A DNA stretch of 64,000 nt from Actinophytocola xanthii (GTDB taxonomy: Bacteria; Actinomycetota; Actinomycetes; Mycobacteriales; Pseudonocardiaceae), in NCBI RefSeq assembly GCF_001921205.1, contig NZ_MSIE01000008.1, positions 124,001-188,000 of the forward strand. The letters are read 5' to 3'. The position numbers were made by a program, and so were the translations under genes. The notes under the pieces are model-generated. The model saw only the letters and a program-made list of their open reading frames with translations. It searched no databases and had not been told where the DNA came from. Positions 1-8,765 of this stretch are shown here, piece by piece. Within the stretch, counting starts at the first letter, position 1, and every line of letters starts with the position of its first letter.

Positions 1-1
1 G

Positions 2-394
2 GACTCGGAGGTGCTCGAGGTGCTCGGCGAGGGCTCGGTCAAGGGGGTGCGGCTGCGGAGCACCGCCACCGGTGAGGAGTCGGTTCTCGACGTCACCGGC
101 CTGTTCATGGCCATCGGCCACGACCCGCGCAGTGCGCTGGTCGCCGGGCAGGTCGACACCGACGAGGACGGCTACGTCCGCACCGCGCCGCAGAGCACGG
201 TCACCAACCTGGACGGCGTCTTCGCCGCCGGCGACCTGGTCGACCGGACCTACCGCCAGGCCATCACCGCGGCCGGCTCGGGGTGCGCCGCGGCCATCGA
301 CGCGGAACGGTGGCTGGCCGAGCACGAGGCGACGCCCGAGGCCCACAAGGCCCCAGAACTGGTCGGCGGCGGTTACGCCGCGACGGACAACTGA
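2..394 (+). CDS. trxB: Thioredoxin reductase, C-terminal part (cut by window edge)
   Basis: The last ~130 residues of an NADPH-dependent thioredoxin-disulfide reductase, a cytoplasmic FAD enzyme that reduces thioredoxin. The reading frame is open from the left edge, so the start lies outside the window. The tail contains the family's second FAD-binding block ([14 protein letters not shown], then [15 protein letters not shown]), diagnostic for low-molecular-weight TrxB. The redox CxxC would be upstream and is not visible. It is followed after 10 nt by trxA, so the pair is surely co-transcribed. The TrxB-TrxA-CwlM order is the usual arrangement left of oriC in actinobacteria. Confidence 0.95.
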   Translation, partial: DSEVLEVLGEGSVKGVRLRSTATGEESVLDVTGLFMAIGHDPRSALVAGQVDTDEDGYVRTAPQSTVTNLDGVFAAGDLVDRTYRQAITAAGSGCAAAIDAERWLAEHEATPEAHKAPELVGGGYAATDN

Positions 395-404
395 AGGAGA
401 GAAC

Positions 405-734
405 ATGGCCGGAAACACCGTCACCGTGACCGACAGCTCGTTCGCCACCGACGTGCTGGGCAGCGACAAGCCTGTGCTGGTGGACTTCTGGGCGACCTGG
501 TGCGGTCCGTGCCGGATGGTCGCGCCGGTCCTCGAGGAGATCGCGGGCGAGCACTCGGACAAGATCACGGTCGCCAAGCTCGACGTGGACCAGAACCCCA
601 CGGTCGCCCGTGACTACCAGGTACTGTCCATCCCGACGCTGATCCTGTTCAAGGGCGGTGAGCCGGTGAAGCAGATCGTGGGCGCCAAGCCCAAGGCCGC
701 GCTCCTCGCGGATCTGTCCGACTACCTGGCCTGA
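405..734 (+). CDS. trxA: Thioredoxin
   Basis: A 109-residue thioredoxin, a soluble disulfide reductant recharged by the upstream TrxB. The active site WCGPC is present (Cys33 and Cys36), as are the cis-proline context SIPTLILF and the buried Asp in the strand VDFWA. The length is normal for the family. The ATG at 405 follows an AAGGAGAG ribosome site at 394-401. A longer in-frame reading upstream overlaps trxB and has no homology, so the short start is preferred. Downstream lies a ~205-nt gap before cwlM. Confidence 0.97.
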   Translation: MAGNTVTVTDSSFATDVLGSDKPVLVDFWATWCGPCRMVAPVLEEIAGEHSDKITVAKLDVDQNPTVARDYQVLSIPTLILFKGGEPVKQIVGAKPKAALLADLSDYLA

Positions 735-939
735 CAGCGTCGCGGACGGCAACTCTCGGTACGGCTCGTAGTGTCTACCGGGTGAACCGGCGTGTGGCGG
801 GGGTCACCGAACCGACGCTCCACGTGACCCTCCGCGCCGGACTCACACTGGCAGGGCACAATGGTTGCGCAGCTGTTGTGCTGCCGTAGCCGTCATTCGC
901 GCCGACTCGAGGTCGGTGCCCGACCCGAGCGAGGGGTGC

Positions 940-2088
940 ATGCGGGTACTCCGCCGCGGTGATGCTGGGCCGGCAGTTGCCGAGGTCCGGGCCACGCTTG
1001 CGGGGCTTGGTCTGCTGCCGTCGAACCCGCCACCCAACGGGGCGGCCGAGGTCTTCGACGAGCTGGTCGAGCACGCGGTGCGGACCTTCCAGCAACAGCG
1101 AGGCATGATCACCGACGGGGTGCTCGGGCCGGCGACCTACCGGGCGCTGCGCGACGCGACCTACCAGCTCGGTGCGCGGCCGCTGGCCTACCTCGTGTCG
1201 TCCCCGGTGTCCGGGGACGACGTGCTCGCCCTGCAGGAGCGGCTGCTGGAGCTCGGCTACGACGCCGGCCGGCCCAACGGTGTGTTCGGCGTCCAGACCG
1301 AGGGCGCGCTGCGCAACTTCCAGCGCGACTACGGCCTGACCGTGGACGGCATCTGCGGGGCCGCGACCGTGCGGGCCCTGCGCCAGCTCTCTCCGCGGGC
1401 CCGTGGCGGCTCGCCGGTGCTGCTGCGCGAGCAGGAGCGGGTGCGCAAGGCCGGGCCGCGGCTGCGCGGCAAGCGCATCGTGATCGACCCGGGCCACGGG
1501 GGGCCGGACTCCGGTGTCTCGGTCGCCGGGGTCCGCGAGGCCGACCTGGTGTGGGACCTGGCCCGTCGGCTTGAGGGCCGGATGGTGGCCACCGGGATGC
1601 AGGCCCTGCTCTCCCGCGGCCGGGACCAGTGCCCGTCCGAGGCGGACCGGGCGCACTTCGCGAACGAGGTGGGCGCGGACCTGTACCTCTCGCTGCACTC
1701 CGACGCGAACTCGGCGCCCACCGCCCAGGGCGTCGCGAGCTTCCACTTCGGCACCGCCGGCGGGAACACCTCGACGATCGGTGAGACGCTGGCCGGGTTC
1801 GTGCAGCGCGAGCTCGTGGTCCGGACCGGTCTGCGCGACTGCCGGGCACACCCGAGGACCTGGGACACGCTTCGGCTGACCCGCTGCCCCGCGGTGCGCA
1901 TCGAGATCGGCTACCTGACCAACGCCGATGACCGGGCGAGGCTCGCCGACCCGACCTTCCGGGACGTGGTCGCCGAGGGCATCCTCGTCGCGGTCAAGCG
2001 GCTCTACCTGCTCGGCGAGAACGACCAGCCGACCGGCACGTTCACCTTCGCCGACGTCCTGCGCCACGAGCTGGCCAAGGCCGAGTAG
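940..2088 (+). CDS. cwlM: CwlM: N-acetylmuramoyl-L-alanine amidase family, regulator of peptidoglycan synthesis
   Basis: 382 residues: two peptidoglycan-binding helical repeats (about residues 5-75 and 85-150, each with the R-x-FQ-x-x-x-G-L-x-x-DG-x-x-G pattern) followed by an amidase_3 domain (about 185-365). The zinc and catalytic positions are present: His in DPGHGGPDSG, Glu in READLV, His in SLHSDAN and Glu in RIEIGYLTN. There is no signal peptide, in keeping with mycobacterial CwlM, which is cytoplasmic, is phosphorylated by PknB and activates MurA. PknB is encoded at 32-34 kb. The ATG at 940 follows GAGGGG at 931-936; the longer upstream reading adds an unconserved Arg/Ser stretch. Position after trxA matches Mycobacterium Rv3915. 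Confidence 0.93.
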   Translation: MRVLRRGDAGPAVAEVRATLAGLGLLPSNPPPNGAAEVFDELVEHAVRTFQQQRGMITDGVLGPATYRALRDATYQLGARPLAYLVSSPVSGDDVLALQERLLELGYDAGRPNGVFGVQTEGALRNFQRDYGLTVDGICGAATVRALRQLSPRARGGSPVLLREQERVRKAGPRLRGKRIVIDPGHGGPDSGVSVAGVREADLVWDLARRLEGRMVATGMQALLSRGRDQCPSEADRAHFANEVGADLYLSLHSDANSAPTAQGVASFHFGTAGGNTSTIGETLAGFVQRELVVRTGLRDCRAHPRTWDTLRLTRCPAVRIEIGYLTNADDRARLADPTFRDVVAEGILVAVKRLYLLGENDQPTGTFTFADVLRHELAKAE

Positions 2089-2097
2089 CCGGGGATC

Positions 2098-2129
2098 TGT
2101 CCACAGGCTGGGGGTAACACCTGTGGACA
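2098..2129. terminator. Inverted repeat between convergent genes, containing a DnaA box
   Basis: A perfect 10-bp inverted repeat, TGTCCACAGG (2098-2107) and CCTGTGGACA (2120-2129) with a 12-nt loop, sits between the stops of cwlM and the convergent acetyltransferase gene. It could form a hairpin in either transcript, but it is not GC-rich and has no T tract. The right arm plus the next base is a perfect DnaA box (TGTGGACAA, 2122-2130) and the left arm is an 8/9 box, so it may be a DnaA-binding site as well as, or instead of, a terminator. Confidence 0.45.
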
Positions 2130-2151
2130 ACCTCTGCCGGGTTCGCCGGCG

Positions 2152-2787
2152 TCAGCGCTGGAGCGCCGGGCTGGGGCTCGCCGTCGTGACGGTCACGGTG
2201 CCCAGGAGGCGCTCCAGGGCCGCCTCGACGTCTTCCTTCCAGGACAGCGCCGAACGCAGCTCCAGGCGCAGCCGGGGCCAGCGGGGGTGCTGACGCACGG
2301 TCTTGAAGCCCACCGCGAGCAGGAAGTCCGCGGGCAGGACACAGGTCGGCTCGTCCTCGTCCGGCCTGGCGTCACCGAAGGACTCGATGGCCTTCACCCC
2401 GCGGCGGGTCAGGTCCTTGGCCACCGCCTGCACGAGCATGCGGCCCAGCCCGCCGCCGCGGAACTCCGGCAGCACGTGGAACCCGGTCAGCAGGACCGCG
2501 TCCGGGCTCGGCGGCGAGGTGGGGAAGGCGGACGCCCGGGGAACTGCCGTCGGCGGTGCGTAGAGCACGAAGCCGACCGGGAGCTTGTCGCTGTAGACGA
2601 TGCGCCCGCAGGAGCCCCACTCCAGCAGGACGCTGGACACCCACGCCTCTTTCTCCAGGTCGGTGGTGCCGAACTCCTCGGCTTGCTCACGCAGGTGGGG
2701 AGCCACCTCCCAGAACACACACTGCCGCGAGTGCTTGGGCAGGTCCTCGAGGTTGTCCAGCGTGACGCCGATGACGCGTCGCGACAC
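2152..2787 (-). CDS. GNAT-family N-acetyltransferase (Rv3916c-type)
   Basis: 211 residues with a GNAT acetyl-CoA-binding fold: the motif A region is VLPEFRGGGLGRMLVQAVAKDL (R-x-x-G-x-G/A type), preceded by a beta strand VLLTGFHV. The substrate is not known. The position between cwlM and parB corresponds to Mycobacterium Rv3916c, a conserved acetyltransferase of unknown target. ATG start at 2787 with GGGGGAGGT just upstream on the bottom strand. It is convergent with cwlM and divergent from the aminotransferase gene (140 nt apart), so it probably has its own promoter. Confidence 0.85.
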   Translation of the reverse strand: MSRRVIGVTLDNLEDLPKHSRQCVFWEVAPHLREQAEEFGTTDLEKEAWVSSVLLEWGSCGRIVYSDKLPVGFVLYAPPTAVPRASAFPTSPPSPDAVLLTGFHVLPEFRGGGLGRMLVQAVAKDLTRRGVKAIESFGDARPDEDEPTCVLPADFLLAVGFKTVRQHPRWPRLRLELRSALSWKEDVEAALERLLGTVTVTTASPSPALQR

Positions 2788-2926
2788 CTGACCTCCCCCT
2801 GCCGTGTTACGCGTGCCGTTTGCCAGGATAAGCCCCGAACGGGGGGAGCGGAAACCACGAGGGGTCGATCGGGAGCCCGGTTACACTCGATCGATCTATC
2901 CTGCCCATCCGCGATGGAGCTCTCCC

Positions 2927-4240
2927 ATGACCTCGCTCGGACCGCCGGACGATACCGGACGCAGCCTCGATCCCCACCTGCGCCGTTACGCCGCCCGTGC
3001 CGCTGGCATGACGGCCTCCGAGGTACGCGCGTTGTTCTCCGTGGCCAGCCGGCCCGAGGTGGTCTCGCTCGCCGGCGGCATGCCCAACCTCACCGCACTG
3101 CCGCTGGACTCGCTGTCCACCGAGATCGCCGGCCTGGTGAGCGGCGAGGGCCTCGTCGCCCTGCAGTACGGCTCGGCCCACGGGCTGCCCGAGCTGCGGG
3201 ACCAGATCTGCGAGGTCATGGGCCTGGAGGAGGTGCACGGACACCCCGACGACGTGGTGGTGACCGTCGGCTCACAAATGGCGCTGGACATGGTCACCCG
3301 GATCTTCTGCGACCCGGGGGACGTGGTGCTGGCGGAGGGTCCCTCCTACGTCGGCGCGCTCGGCACCTTCGCCGCCTACCAGGCCGACGTGGTGCACGTC
3401 GGCATGGACGCGGACGGCCTGGTGCCCGACGCGCTGCGGGAGGCGCTCGCGGCGTGCGAGCGGGCCGGGCGGCGGGTCAAGTTCCTCTACACGATCCCGA
3501 ACTTCCAGAACCCGGCCGGCGTGACGCTGGCGGTCCCGCGGCGGGCGGAGATCCTGGAGATCTGCGCCGCCCACCGGGTGCTGGTGGTCGAGGACAACCC
3601 GTACGGCCTGCTCGGCTTCGACGGGCAGACCTACCCCGCGCTGCGCTCGATGGACGCGGACAACGTGGTCTACCTCGGCTCGTTCTCCAAGACCTTCGCC
3701 GCCGGGCTGCGGGTGGGCTGGGCGCTGGCGCCGCACGCGGTGCGGGAGAAGCTGATGCTGGCCGCGGAGTCGGCGACGCTGTGCCCGCCGACGCTCAACC
3801 AGATGATCGTCTCCAGGTACCTGGCGACCCACGACTGGAAGGGCCAGATCAAGTCGTTCCAGCAGACCTACCGCGAGCGCCGGGACGCGATGCTCGCCGC
3901 GCTGGAGCAGCATTTCCCGCCCGGCTGCACCTGGACCGTGCCCGCCGGGGGTTTCTTCGTCTGGGTGACGGTTCCCGAGGGCGTCGACACCAAGGCCATG
4001 CTTCCCCGCGCGGTCACCGCCCGGGTCGCCTACGTCTCCGGCACGGGGTTCTACGCGGACGGGTTGGGCAGCCGACAGATGCGGTTGTCGTTCTGCTACC
4101 CGACGCCCGAACGCATCACCGAGGGCGTGCGCCGGCTGGCCGCCGTGCTGTCCGACGAGCTCGACCTCGCCAGGACCTTCGGTCCCACCAGCCAGCGGAT
4201 CGGTTCCGGGCCGCAGGTGCCGGCGCCTGACACTGCTTGA
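2927..4240 (+). CDS. PLP-dependent aminotransferase, class I/II
   Basis: 437-residue fold-type I aminotransferase. The PLP-binding lysine lies in YLGSFSKTFAAGLRVGW; other family marks are NPYGLLGFDG and the C-terminal RLSFCYPTPE (substrate-carboxylate arginine). The overall look is of the 2-aminoadipate/MocR-aminotransferase (LysN-like) group, but no GntR DNA-binding domain precedes it. The ATG at 2927 follows GGAGCT at 2916-2921; the longer reading to 2804 is unconserved and crosses the promoter region. Next gene, 87 nt on, is D-Ala-D-Ala ligase in the same direction, suggesting an amino-acid role, but the substrate cannot be read from the sequence. Confidence 0.88.
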   Translation: MTSLGPPDDTGRSLDPHLRRYAARAAGMTASEVRALFSVASRPEVVSLAGGMPNLTALPLDSLSTEIAGLVSGEGLVALQYGSAHGLPELRDQICEVMGLEEVHGHPDDVVVTVGSQMALDMVTRIFCDPGDVVLAEGPSYVGALGTFAAYQADVVHVGMDADGLVPDALREALAACERAGRRVKFLYTIPNFQNPAGVTLAVPRRAEILEICAAHRVLVVEDNPYGLLGFDGQTYPALRSMDADNVVYLGSFSKTFAAGLRVGWALAPHAVREKLMLAAESATLCPPTLNQMIVSRYLATHDWKGQIKSFQQTYRERRDAMLAALEQHFPPGCTWTVPAGGFFVWVTVPEGVDTKAMLPRAVTARVAYVSGTGFYADGLGSRQMRLSFCYPTPERITEGVRRLAAVLSDELDLARTFGPTSQRIGSGPQVPAPDTA

Positions 4241-4327
4241 CATCCTTGCCTGGCAAGGTTTCTGGTCGGACGTCACCTGCGTCCGATCACAATGGACTGT
4301 CTGTTGTGGAATGACGAGGAGCGTCTG

Positions 4328-5290
4328 GTGTCCGATCTCTGTGTCGCGGTGCTGTCCGGCGGGCTCTCGCACGAGCGGGACGTGTCGCTGCGGTCGGGAC
4401 GCCGGTTGTCCAGCGCGCTGCGCTCGGCCGGGATCGGCGTCGAGGAGTGGGACGCCGACTCCTCGCTCCTGAGCCGGCTTCGGGAGCACCGGCCGGACGC
4501 CGTCGTCGTCGCGCTGCACGGCGGGGAGGGCGAGGGCGGCTCGATCCAGACGGTGCTGGAGATGCTGGACGTGCCCTTCGTCGGCTCCGACTCCCACGCC
4601 TGCCGCCGAGCCTGGGACAAGCCGACGGCCAAGACCGAGCTCGCCGCGGCCGGCCTCACCACCCCGGACTGGGTCGTGCTTCCGCACAGCACGTTCCGCG
4701 AGCTGGGGGCGCAGCCAGTGCTCGACGCGATGGTCGCCCGGCTCGGCCTGCCGATGATGCTCAAGCCCGACCAGGGCGGCTCGGCGCTGGGAGCACAGGT
4801 CGTCCGGGACGCCGCCGACCTACCGGCCGCGATGGTGGGCTGCCTCGCCTATGGCGAGACCGTGCTCGCCGAGCGTTTCGTCGAGGGTGTCGAAGTGGCC
4901 GTCACGGTGCTTGACGGGCCGGACGGGCCCATCGCCCTGCCCGCCGTGGAGATCGATCCGGAGACCGGCGTCTACGACTACACCGCTCGCTACACCGCGG
5001 GCTTGACGCGGTTCCACACGCCGGCCCGCCTCGACGAGCGGGCCGCGGCCGCGGTGGCGGACCTCGCGGTGGCCGCGCACCGACTGCTGGGCTTGCGAGA
5101 CGTCTCGCGCACGGACGCGATCGTCGACGCGGACGGCACGGTGCACTTCCTCGAGGTGAACCTGTCGCCCGGGCTGACCGAGACCTCGCTCCTGCCGATG
5201 GCGGCGGAGGCCGGCGGGCTCTCCCTCGCCGACATCTATGCCGGCCTGATCGACCGCGCGATGAGTCGATCGGTCAGGCGCTCTGCGTAG
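4328..5290 (+). CDS. ddl: D-alanine--D-alanine ligase family protein
   Basis: 320-residue ATP-grasp enzyme predicted to join two D-alanines for peptidoglycan. Visible: the N-terminal GGLSHERDVSLRSG (catalytic Glu), LHGGEGEGGSIQ, the ATP-grasp lysine in MMLKPDQGGSALG, the omega-loop motif YDYTARYTAG, and the metal-binding EVNLSPGLTETSLLPMAA. The Tyr in the omega loop is the D-Ala-D-Ala type rather than the His-containing D-Ala-D-Lac (VanA) type. A GTG at 4328 with GACGAGGAGCG at 4312-4322 is preferred; an in-frame ATG at 4292 would add 12 unconserved residues. A second housekeeping ddl may exist elsewhere; this cannot be seen here. Confidence 0.88.
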   Translation: MSDLCVAVLSGGLSHERDVSLRSGRRLSSALRSAGIGVEEWDADSSLLSRLREHRPDAVVVALHGGEGEGGSIQTVLEMLDVPFVGSDSHACRRAWDKPTAKTELAAAGLTTPDWVVLPHSTFRELGAQPVLDAMVARLGLPMMLKPDQGGSALGAQVVRDAADLPAAMVGCLAYGETVLAERFVEGVEVAVTVLDGPDGPIALPAVEIDPETGVYDYTARYTAGLTRFHTPARLDERAAAAVADLAVAAHRLLGLRDVSRTDAIVDADGTVHFLEVNLSPGLTETSLLPMAAEAGGLSLADIYAGLIDRAMSRSVRRSA

Positions 5291-5305
5291 CCGTACGGGT
5301 ACTTC

Positions 5306-5326
5306 TTGTCATCGTCACCGTGACAA
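5306..5326. terminator. Possible bidirectional terminator between ddl and parB
   Basis: In the 54-nt gap between the convergent stops of ddl and parB, TTGTCA (5306-5311) pairs with TGACAA (5321-5326), and an alternative inner hairpin GTCAC-C-GTGAC (5314-5324) overlaps it. On the top strand AAAAGGGG follows; on the bottom strand there is no T tract after the stem. The hairpin is weak, so this is tentative. Confidence 0.3.
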
Positions 5327-5344
5327 AAGGGGCTGGGGTGATCC

Positions 5345-6322
5345 CTAATCGGTTTTTGATGTCCGATTTGCCCCGTTTTGGGACATAAGCTCGACGATGC
5401 GCTCGAGATCGTCGACCGACCCGAACTCGACGACGATCTTGCCTTTCCGGCGGCCCAGCTCAACCTTGACCCGGGTGTCGAAGGTGTTGGAGAGCCGGTC
5501 GGCCACGTCCTGAAGACCCGGTGCCTGCATCGGCTTGCGCGGTTGCGCCTTCGGTCGGGGCGGTGCCTGGTTCTTGAGCAGGGTGACTGCTTCCTCGGTG
5601 GCCCGCACCGAGAGTCCTTCCGCCACGATTCGGGCGGCGAGCTCTTCCTGCATGCCGGCGTCGTCCAGACCGAGCAGGGCCCTGGCGTGGCCGGAGGAGA
5701 GGACGCCGGCCGCCACCCGCCGCTGCACGGCCAGGGGCAGGCGCAGCAGCCGGATCGTGTTCGTGATGACCGGCCGGCTCCGACCGATCCGCGATGCCAG
5801 CTCGTCGTGGGTCACCTCGAACTCGTCGAGCAGCTGCTGGTAGGCCGCTGCCTCTTCGAGGGGGTTCAGCTGGACGCGGTGAATGTTCTCCAGCAGGGCG
5901 TCGCGCAGCATCGCGTCGTCGGCCGTCTGCCGGACGATGGCCGGGATCCTGGCCATCTCCGCCTGTTGGGCGGCGCGCAGCCGTCGCTCGCCCATCACCA
6001 GCTCGTACTTGTCGCCGCCCAGCTCACGGACGACGATCGGCTGCATCAGGCCGAACTCACGGATCGAGTGCTCGAGCTCGGCCAACGCGTCCTCGTCGAA
6101 GACCTGACGAGGCTGCTTCGGGTTGGCCTGGATCGCACTGGTGGGGATCTCCCGGTAGACCGCACCGGCCACCGACTCGTCCTTTGCCGCCGGTGCGGCG
6201 GGAGCGCTCGGTGTCCTGGTGGCCGGCGTCGGCAGCTTCACCGCCCCGTCGCTACCCCCGGCCGGGCCCTGCGGAATCAGTGCGGCGAGGCCACGACCCA
6301 GCCCACCCTTGCGTTCAGTCAT
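5345..6322 (-). CDS. parB: Chromosome-partitioning protein ParB (parS-binding CTPase)
   Basis: 325 residues. The N-terminus [13 protein letters not shown] is the conserved ParA-interaction motif. The CTP-binding ParB/Srx fold contains [12 protein letters not shown] (GERRxRA), followed by [21 protein letters not shown], a helix-turn-helix ([24 protein letters not shown]) that reads parS, and a C-terminal dimer domain ([27 protein letters not shown]). ParB spreads from parS and recruits ParA and SMC to segregate origins. ATG at 6322; the extension upstream to 6382 overlaps parA and is unconserved. It lies 13 nt after parA, in an operon with it. Confidence 0.97.
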   Translation of the reverse strand: MTERKGGLGRGLAALIPQGPAGGSDGAVKLPTPATRTPSAPAAPAAKDESVAGAVYREIPTSAIQANPKQPRQVFDEDALAELEHSIREFGLMQPIVVRELGGDKYELVMGERRLRAAQQAEMARIPAIVRQTADDAMLRDALLENIHRVQLNPLEEAAAYQQLLDEFEVTHDELASRIGRSRPVITNTIRLLRLPLAVQRRVAAGVLSSGHARALLGLDDAGMQEELAARIVAEGLSVRATEEAVTLLKNQAPPRPKAQPRKPMQAPGLQDVADRLSNTFDTRVKVELGRRKGKIVVEFGSVDDLERIVELMSQNGANRTSKTD

Positions 6323-6335
6323 GCTGTGCTGCTCT

Positions 6336-7271
6336 CTACTCCCCGCCGAAGCCGCGCTCGGCCATTTCCCGGGCAGCGTCAAGGTAACTCATCGCGCCCC
6401 GAGAACCAGGGTCGTACGCCAGAACGGTCTGTCCGAAGCCCGGCGCCTCCGAAACCTTCACGCTGCGGGGGATGACCGTTCGCAGCACGGTGTCACCGAA
6501 GTGCTTGCGGACCTCGGCGGTTACCTGGTCGGCGAGCTTGGTCCGGCCGTCGTACATGGTCAGCAGGATCGTCGAGACCTGCAGGTTCGGGTTGAGGTGG
6601 TTCTGCACCAGCTCGATATTGCGCAGCAGCTGGGAGAGACCTTCCAGTGCGTAGTACTCGCACTGGATCGGGATCAGGACCTCCTCGGCAGCGACCATCG
6701 CGTTGACCGTGAGCAAGCCGAGGGACGGCGGGCAGTCGATGAAGACATAGTCGGGGTTCAGCTGGTCGAGCGCGCCGGTGGGCAGGGCCTCCTTGAGCCG
6801 GGACTCGCGACCCTCCATCGAGACCAGCTCGATCTCGGCGCCCGCCAGGTCGATCGTCGCCGGAACGCAGTAGAGGTTGCCCGACTGGTCGCTCACCGCG
6901 GCGGCATCGGTCAGCGAGACCTCGCCAATGAGCACCTCGTAGATCGACGGGACCCCGGATCGGTGGTCGACGCCGAGCGCCGTACTGGCGTTGCCCTGCG
7001 GGTCGAGGTCAATCACCAACACCTTGAGGCCGTGCATGGCGAGCGCAGCGGCGAGGTTCACCGCACTGGTCGTCTTGCCGACACCGCCCTTCTGGTTCGC
7101 CACGGTCAGCACGCGCCTGCGCGTCGGCTTGGGGAGATCGTGCTTGGGGTGCAGCAGGCGCGTGGCGCGAGCGGCCTCCTCGGCGATGGGGGTCCAGCCC
7201 GAGACCGCCGCGGCGGCCTCCACGTTCTCGTGCATGACGACCTCGGGATGCTGCTGGTGTCGCCCGCTCAC
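6336..7271 (-). CDS. parA: Chromosome-partitioning ATPase ParA
   Basis: 311 residues with the deviant Walker A motif KGGVGKTT (61-68), Walker A' [14 protein letters not shown] and Walker [12 protein letters not shown], all of the ParA/Soj type. It forms ATP-dependent dimers on nucleoid DNA and moves ParB-parS complexes. The ~50-residue N-terminal extension before the ATPase is typical of actinobacterial ParA. The reading starts at 7271; an internal ATG at 7235 is possible. A parS site (7303-7316) lies 32 nt upstream of the start, so ParB could autoregulate the pair. Confidence 0.97.
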   Translation of the reverse strand: MSGRHQQHPEVVMHENVEAAAAVSGWTPIAEEAARATRLLHPKHDLPKPTRRRVLTVANQKGGVGKTTSAVNLAAALAMHGLKVLVIDLDPQGNASTALGVDHRSGVPSIYEVLIGEVSLTDAAAVSDQSGNLYCVPATIDLAGAEIELVSMEGRESRLKEALPTGALDQLNPDYVFIDCPPSLGLLTVNAMVAAEEVLIPIQCEYYALEGLSQLLRNIELVQNHLNPNLQVSTILLTMYDGRTKLADQVTAEVRKHFGDTVLRTVIPRSVKVSEAPGFGQTVLAYDPGSRGAMSYLDAAREMAERGFGGE

Positions 7272-7302
7272 AAGACCACCTCGCGGGCGTCCTGCTGCCG
7301 CG

Positions 7303-7316
7303 GTTTCACGTGAAAC
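7303..7316. promoter_or_regulatory. parS centromere site 1
   Basis: Perfect palindrome GTTTCACGTGAAAC, identical to the actinobacterial parS core bound by ParB. It lies between rsmG and parA, 32 nt upstream of the parA start, in the promoter-proximal region of the parAB operon and about 4-6 kb from the oriC candidate, where parS sites are expected. Confidence 0.96.
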
Positions 7317-7373
7317 ATGGTCGCTCCGATCGTTGATGGGCGGGACCTGTCGGGCGTCGGCGCTGCCGACGCG

Positions 7374-8084
7374 TCAGTGTCCCTGATCCTGCCTGCTGAC
7401 TCGTTGACGACGACCACGGACCCCCGTGCGCGGTCTCACCCCAACACGCTCGACTTCAATGATGGTGGTCGGCACCTCGAGGACACCGACGCCACACCGA
7501 CCGACTCTCGGGGTTCCTCCGCCGGCGCGACTGACCGCGGCGCTGTCCCGGGTCGCCTCGGCCTCCGCGCTCTCACCCTTGAGCGCGAGGAGTCGACCTC
7601 CCTGCCGAAGCAGGGGAGCTGACCAGCCCCAGAGGCGATCCAGGGGAGCGACCGCCCGCGCGATGACGACGTCCGCGCCGGCACGCCGCTGCTTGATCCC
7701 CGGCTCCTCCGCTCGTCCGCGGACGACGCGCACCGTCAGCCCGAGGGCGCCTACGACCTCCTCGAGCCAGGCCACTCGTCGGGCCATCGGCTCCAGGAGC
7801 GTGAGATCGAGATCCGGACGCGCGAGGGCCAGGGGGATACCCGGTAGTCCAGCCCCGGACCCGACGTCAACCACCCGGGCGCCGGAGTCGATGCGCTCGG
7901 CGACGACGGCGGAGTTGAGAAGATGACGATCCCAGAGCCGTTCGACCTCGCGCGGGCCGATCAGCCCGCGCTCCACCCCGGCCGCGGCGAGTCGCTCGGC
8001 GAACTCGACGGCGAGCGGCAGAGCGTCCCCGAAGACGACGGAAGCGGGTCCCGGGGGGACTGGGGCTACTGCCTTCTCGTCCAC
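7374..8084 (-). CDS. rsmG: 16S rRNA (guanine-527-N7)-methyltransferase RsmG
   Basis: 236-residue SAM-dependent methyltransferase (GidB) that makes m7G527 in 16S rRNA, the change whose loss gives low-level streptomycin resistance. Motifs: LWDRHLLNSAVV, the SAM-binding VVDVGSGAGLPGIPLAL, LLEPMARRVAWLEEV, and VIARAVAPLDRL. The GTG at 8084 is chosen because GCGAGGCGGG lies at a proper distance upstream. The longer open frame to 8198 would run through the second parS site and overlap khpB. The C-terminus is a short Arg-rich tail. Part of the leftward rnpA-parB run. Confidence 0.93.
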   Translation of the reverse strand: MDEKAVAPVPPGPASVVFGDALPLAVEFAERLAAAGVERGLIGPREVERLWDRHLLNSAVVAERIDSGARVVDVGSGAGLPGIPLALARPDLDLTLLEPMARRVAWLEEVVGALGLTVRVVRGRAEEPGIKQRRAGADVVIARAVAPLDRLWGWSAPLLRQGGRLLALKGESAEAEATRDSAAVSRAGGGTPRVGRCGVGVLEVPTTIIEVERVGVRPRTGVRGRRQRVSRQDQGH

Positions 8085-8110
8085 CGCGGAACCCGCCTCG
8101 CTAGTCCGTT

Positions 8111-8124
8111 GTTTCACGTGAAAC
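8111..8124. promoter_or_regulatory. parS centromere site 2
   Basis: Second perfect copy of GTTTCACGTGAAAC, in the 49-nt gap between khpB (stop at 8134) and the chosen rsmG start (8084). It is 808 bp from site 1. The extended rsmG frame runs through it (reading FHVKQ), which argues that the true rsmG start is downstream. Confidence 0.95.
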
Positions 8125-8133
8125 CGAGCGGAG

Positions 8134-8733
8134 TCAGGACTGCCGGAACACCACGACGCGACGTCGCGGGTCCTCACCCTCGCTCTCGCTGTGCACACCC
8201 TCGACCGTGGCGACGGCGTCGTGCACGACCTTGCGCTCGAACGGCGTCATCGGCTGGAGCCGAATCCGGTCGTCACCACCGGCGAGCACCCGCTCGGCGG
8301 TCGCGCGGCCGAGGTCTCGCAGCTCCTCCCGACGGTCCGCGCGCCAGCCCGCGATGTCGAGCATCAAGCGGCTACGGGTGCCGGTCTCCTGCTGAACCGC
8401 CAGCCTGGTCAGCTCCTGGAGCGCCTCGAGGACATTGCCCCTTGGCCCGACGAGCTTCTCGAGGTCCTCACCGCCGTCGATGCTCACCACCGCCCGACCG
8501 GCCTCGACGTCGAGGTCGATGTCCCCGTCGTAGTCGACGAGGTCCAGCAACCGCTCGAGGTAGTCCCCGGCGATGTCACCCTCGCGGACCAACAGGTCCT
8601 CGCTCGCCCCCGATCGCTCCTCGCCGTCCGAGTCGTTCTCCACCTCGGCAGGGGCATCGCCGTTGGTGGCCCGCGCGACCGCGGCGTCCTCGGCGTTGTC
8701 CTGCTCGGTCCCCGACTGCACCGTCTCCGGCAC
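8134..8733 (-). CDS. khpB: KhpB/Jag: KH-R3H RNA-binding protein
   Basis: 199 residues. The first ~50 are acidic and disordered. A KH-like domain follows (VSIDGGEDLEKLVGPRGNVLEALQELTRLAV, with the GxxG-type loop GPRG) and a C-terminal R3H domain (RIRLQPMTPFERKVVHDAV...GEDPRRRVVVF). KhpB (Jag, SpoIIIJ-associated) pairs with KhpA to bind RNA and is linked to cell elongation and division. GTG start at 8733. Directly downstream of yidC by 32 nt, the usual spoIIIJ-jag pairing. Confidence 0.95.
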   Translation of the reverse strand: MPETVQSGTEQDNAEDAAVARATNGDAPAEVENDSDGEERSGASEDLLVREGDIAGDYLERLLDLVDYDGDIDLDVEAGRAVVSIDGGEDLEKLVGPRGNVLEALQELTRLAVQQETGTRSRLMLDIAGWRADRREELRDLGRATAERVLAGGDDRIRLQPMTPFERKVVHDAVATVEGVHSESEGEDPRRRVVVFRQS

Positions 8734-8765
8734 GACTTCTCCTCTCCAGGTCCGGAACTATCGCG

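Noticed and set aside
2804-2926. Upstream extension of the aminotransferase
   Set aside because: No conserved residues; a good ribosome site precedes the ATG at 2927.
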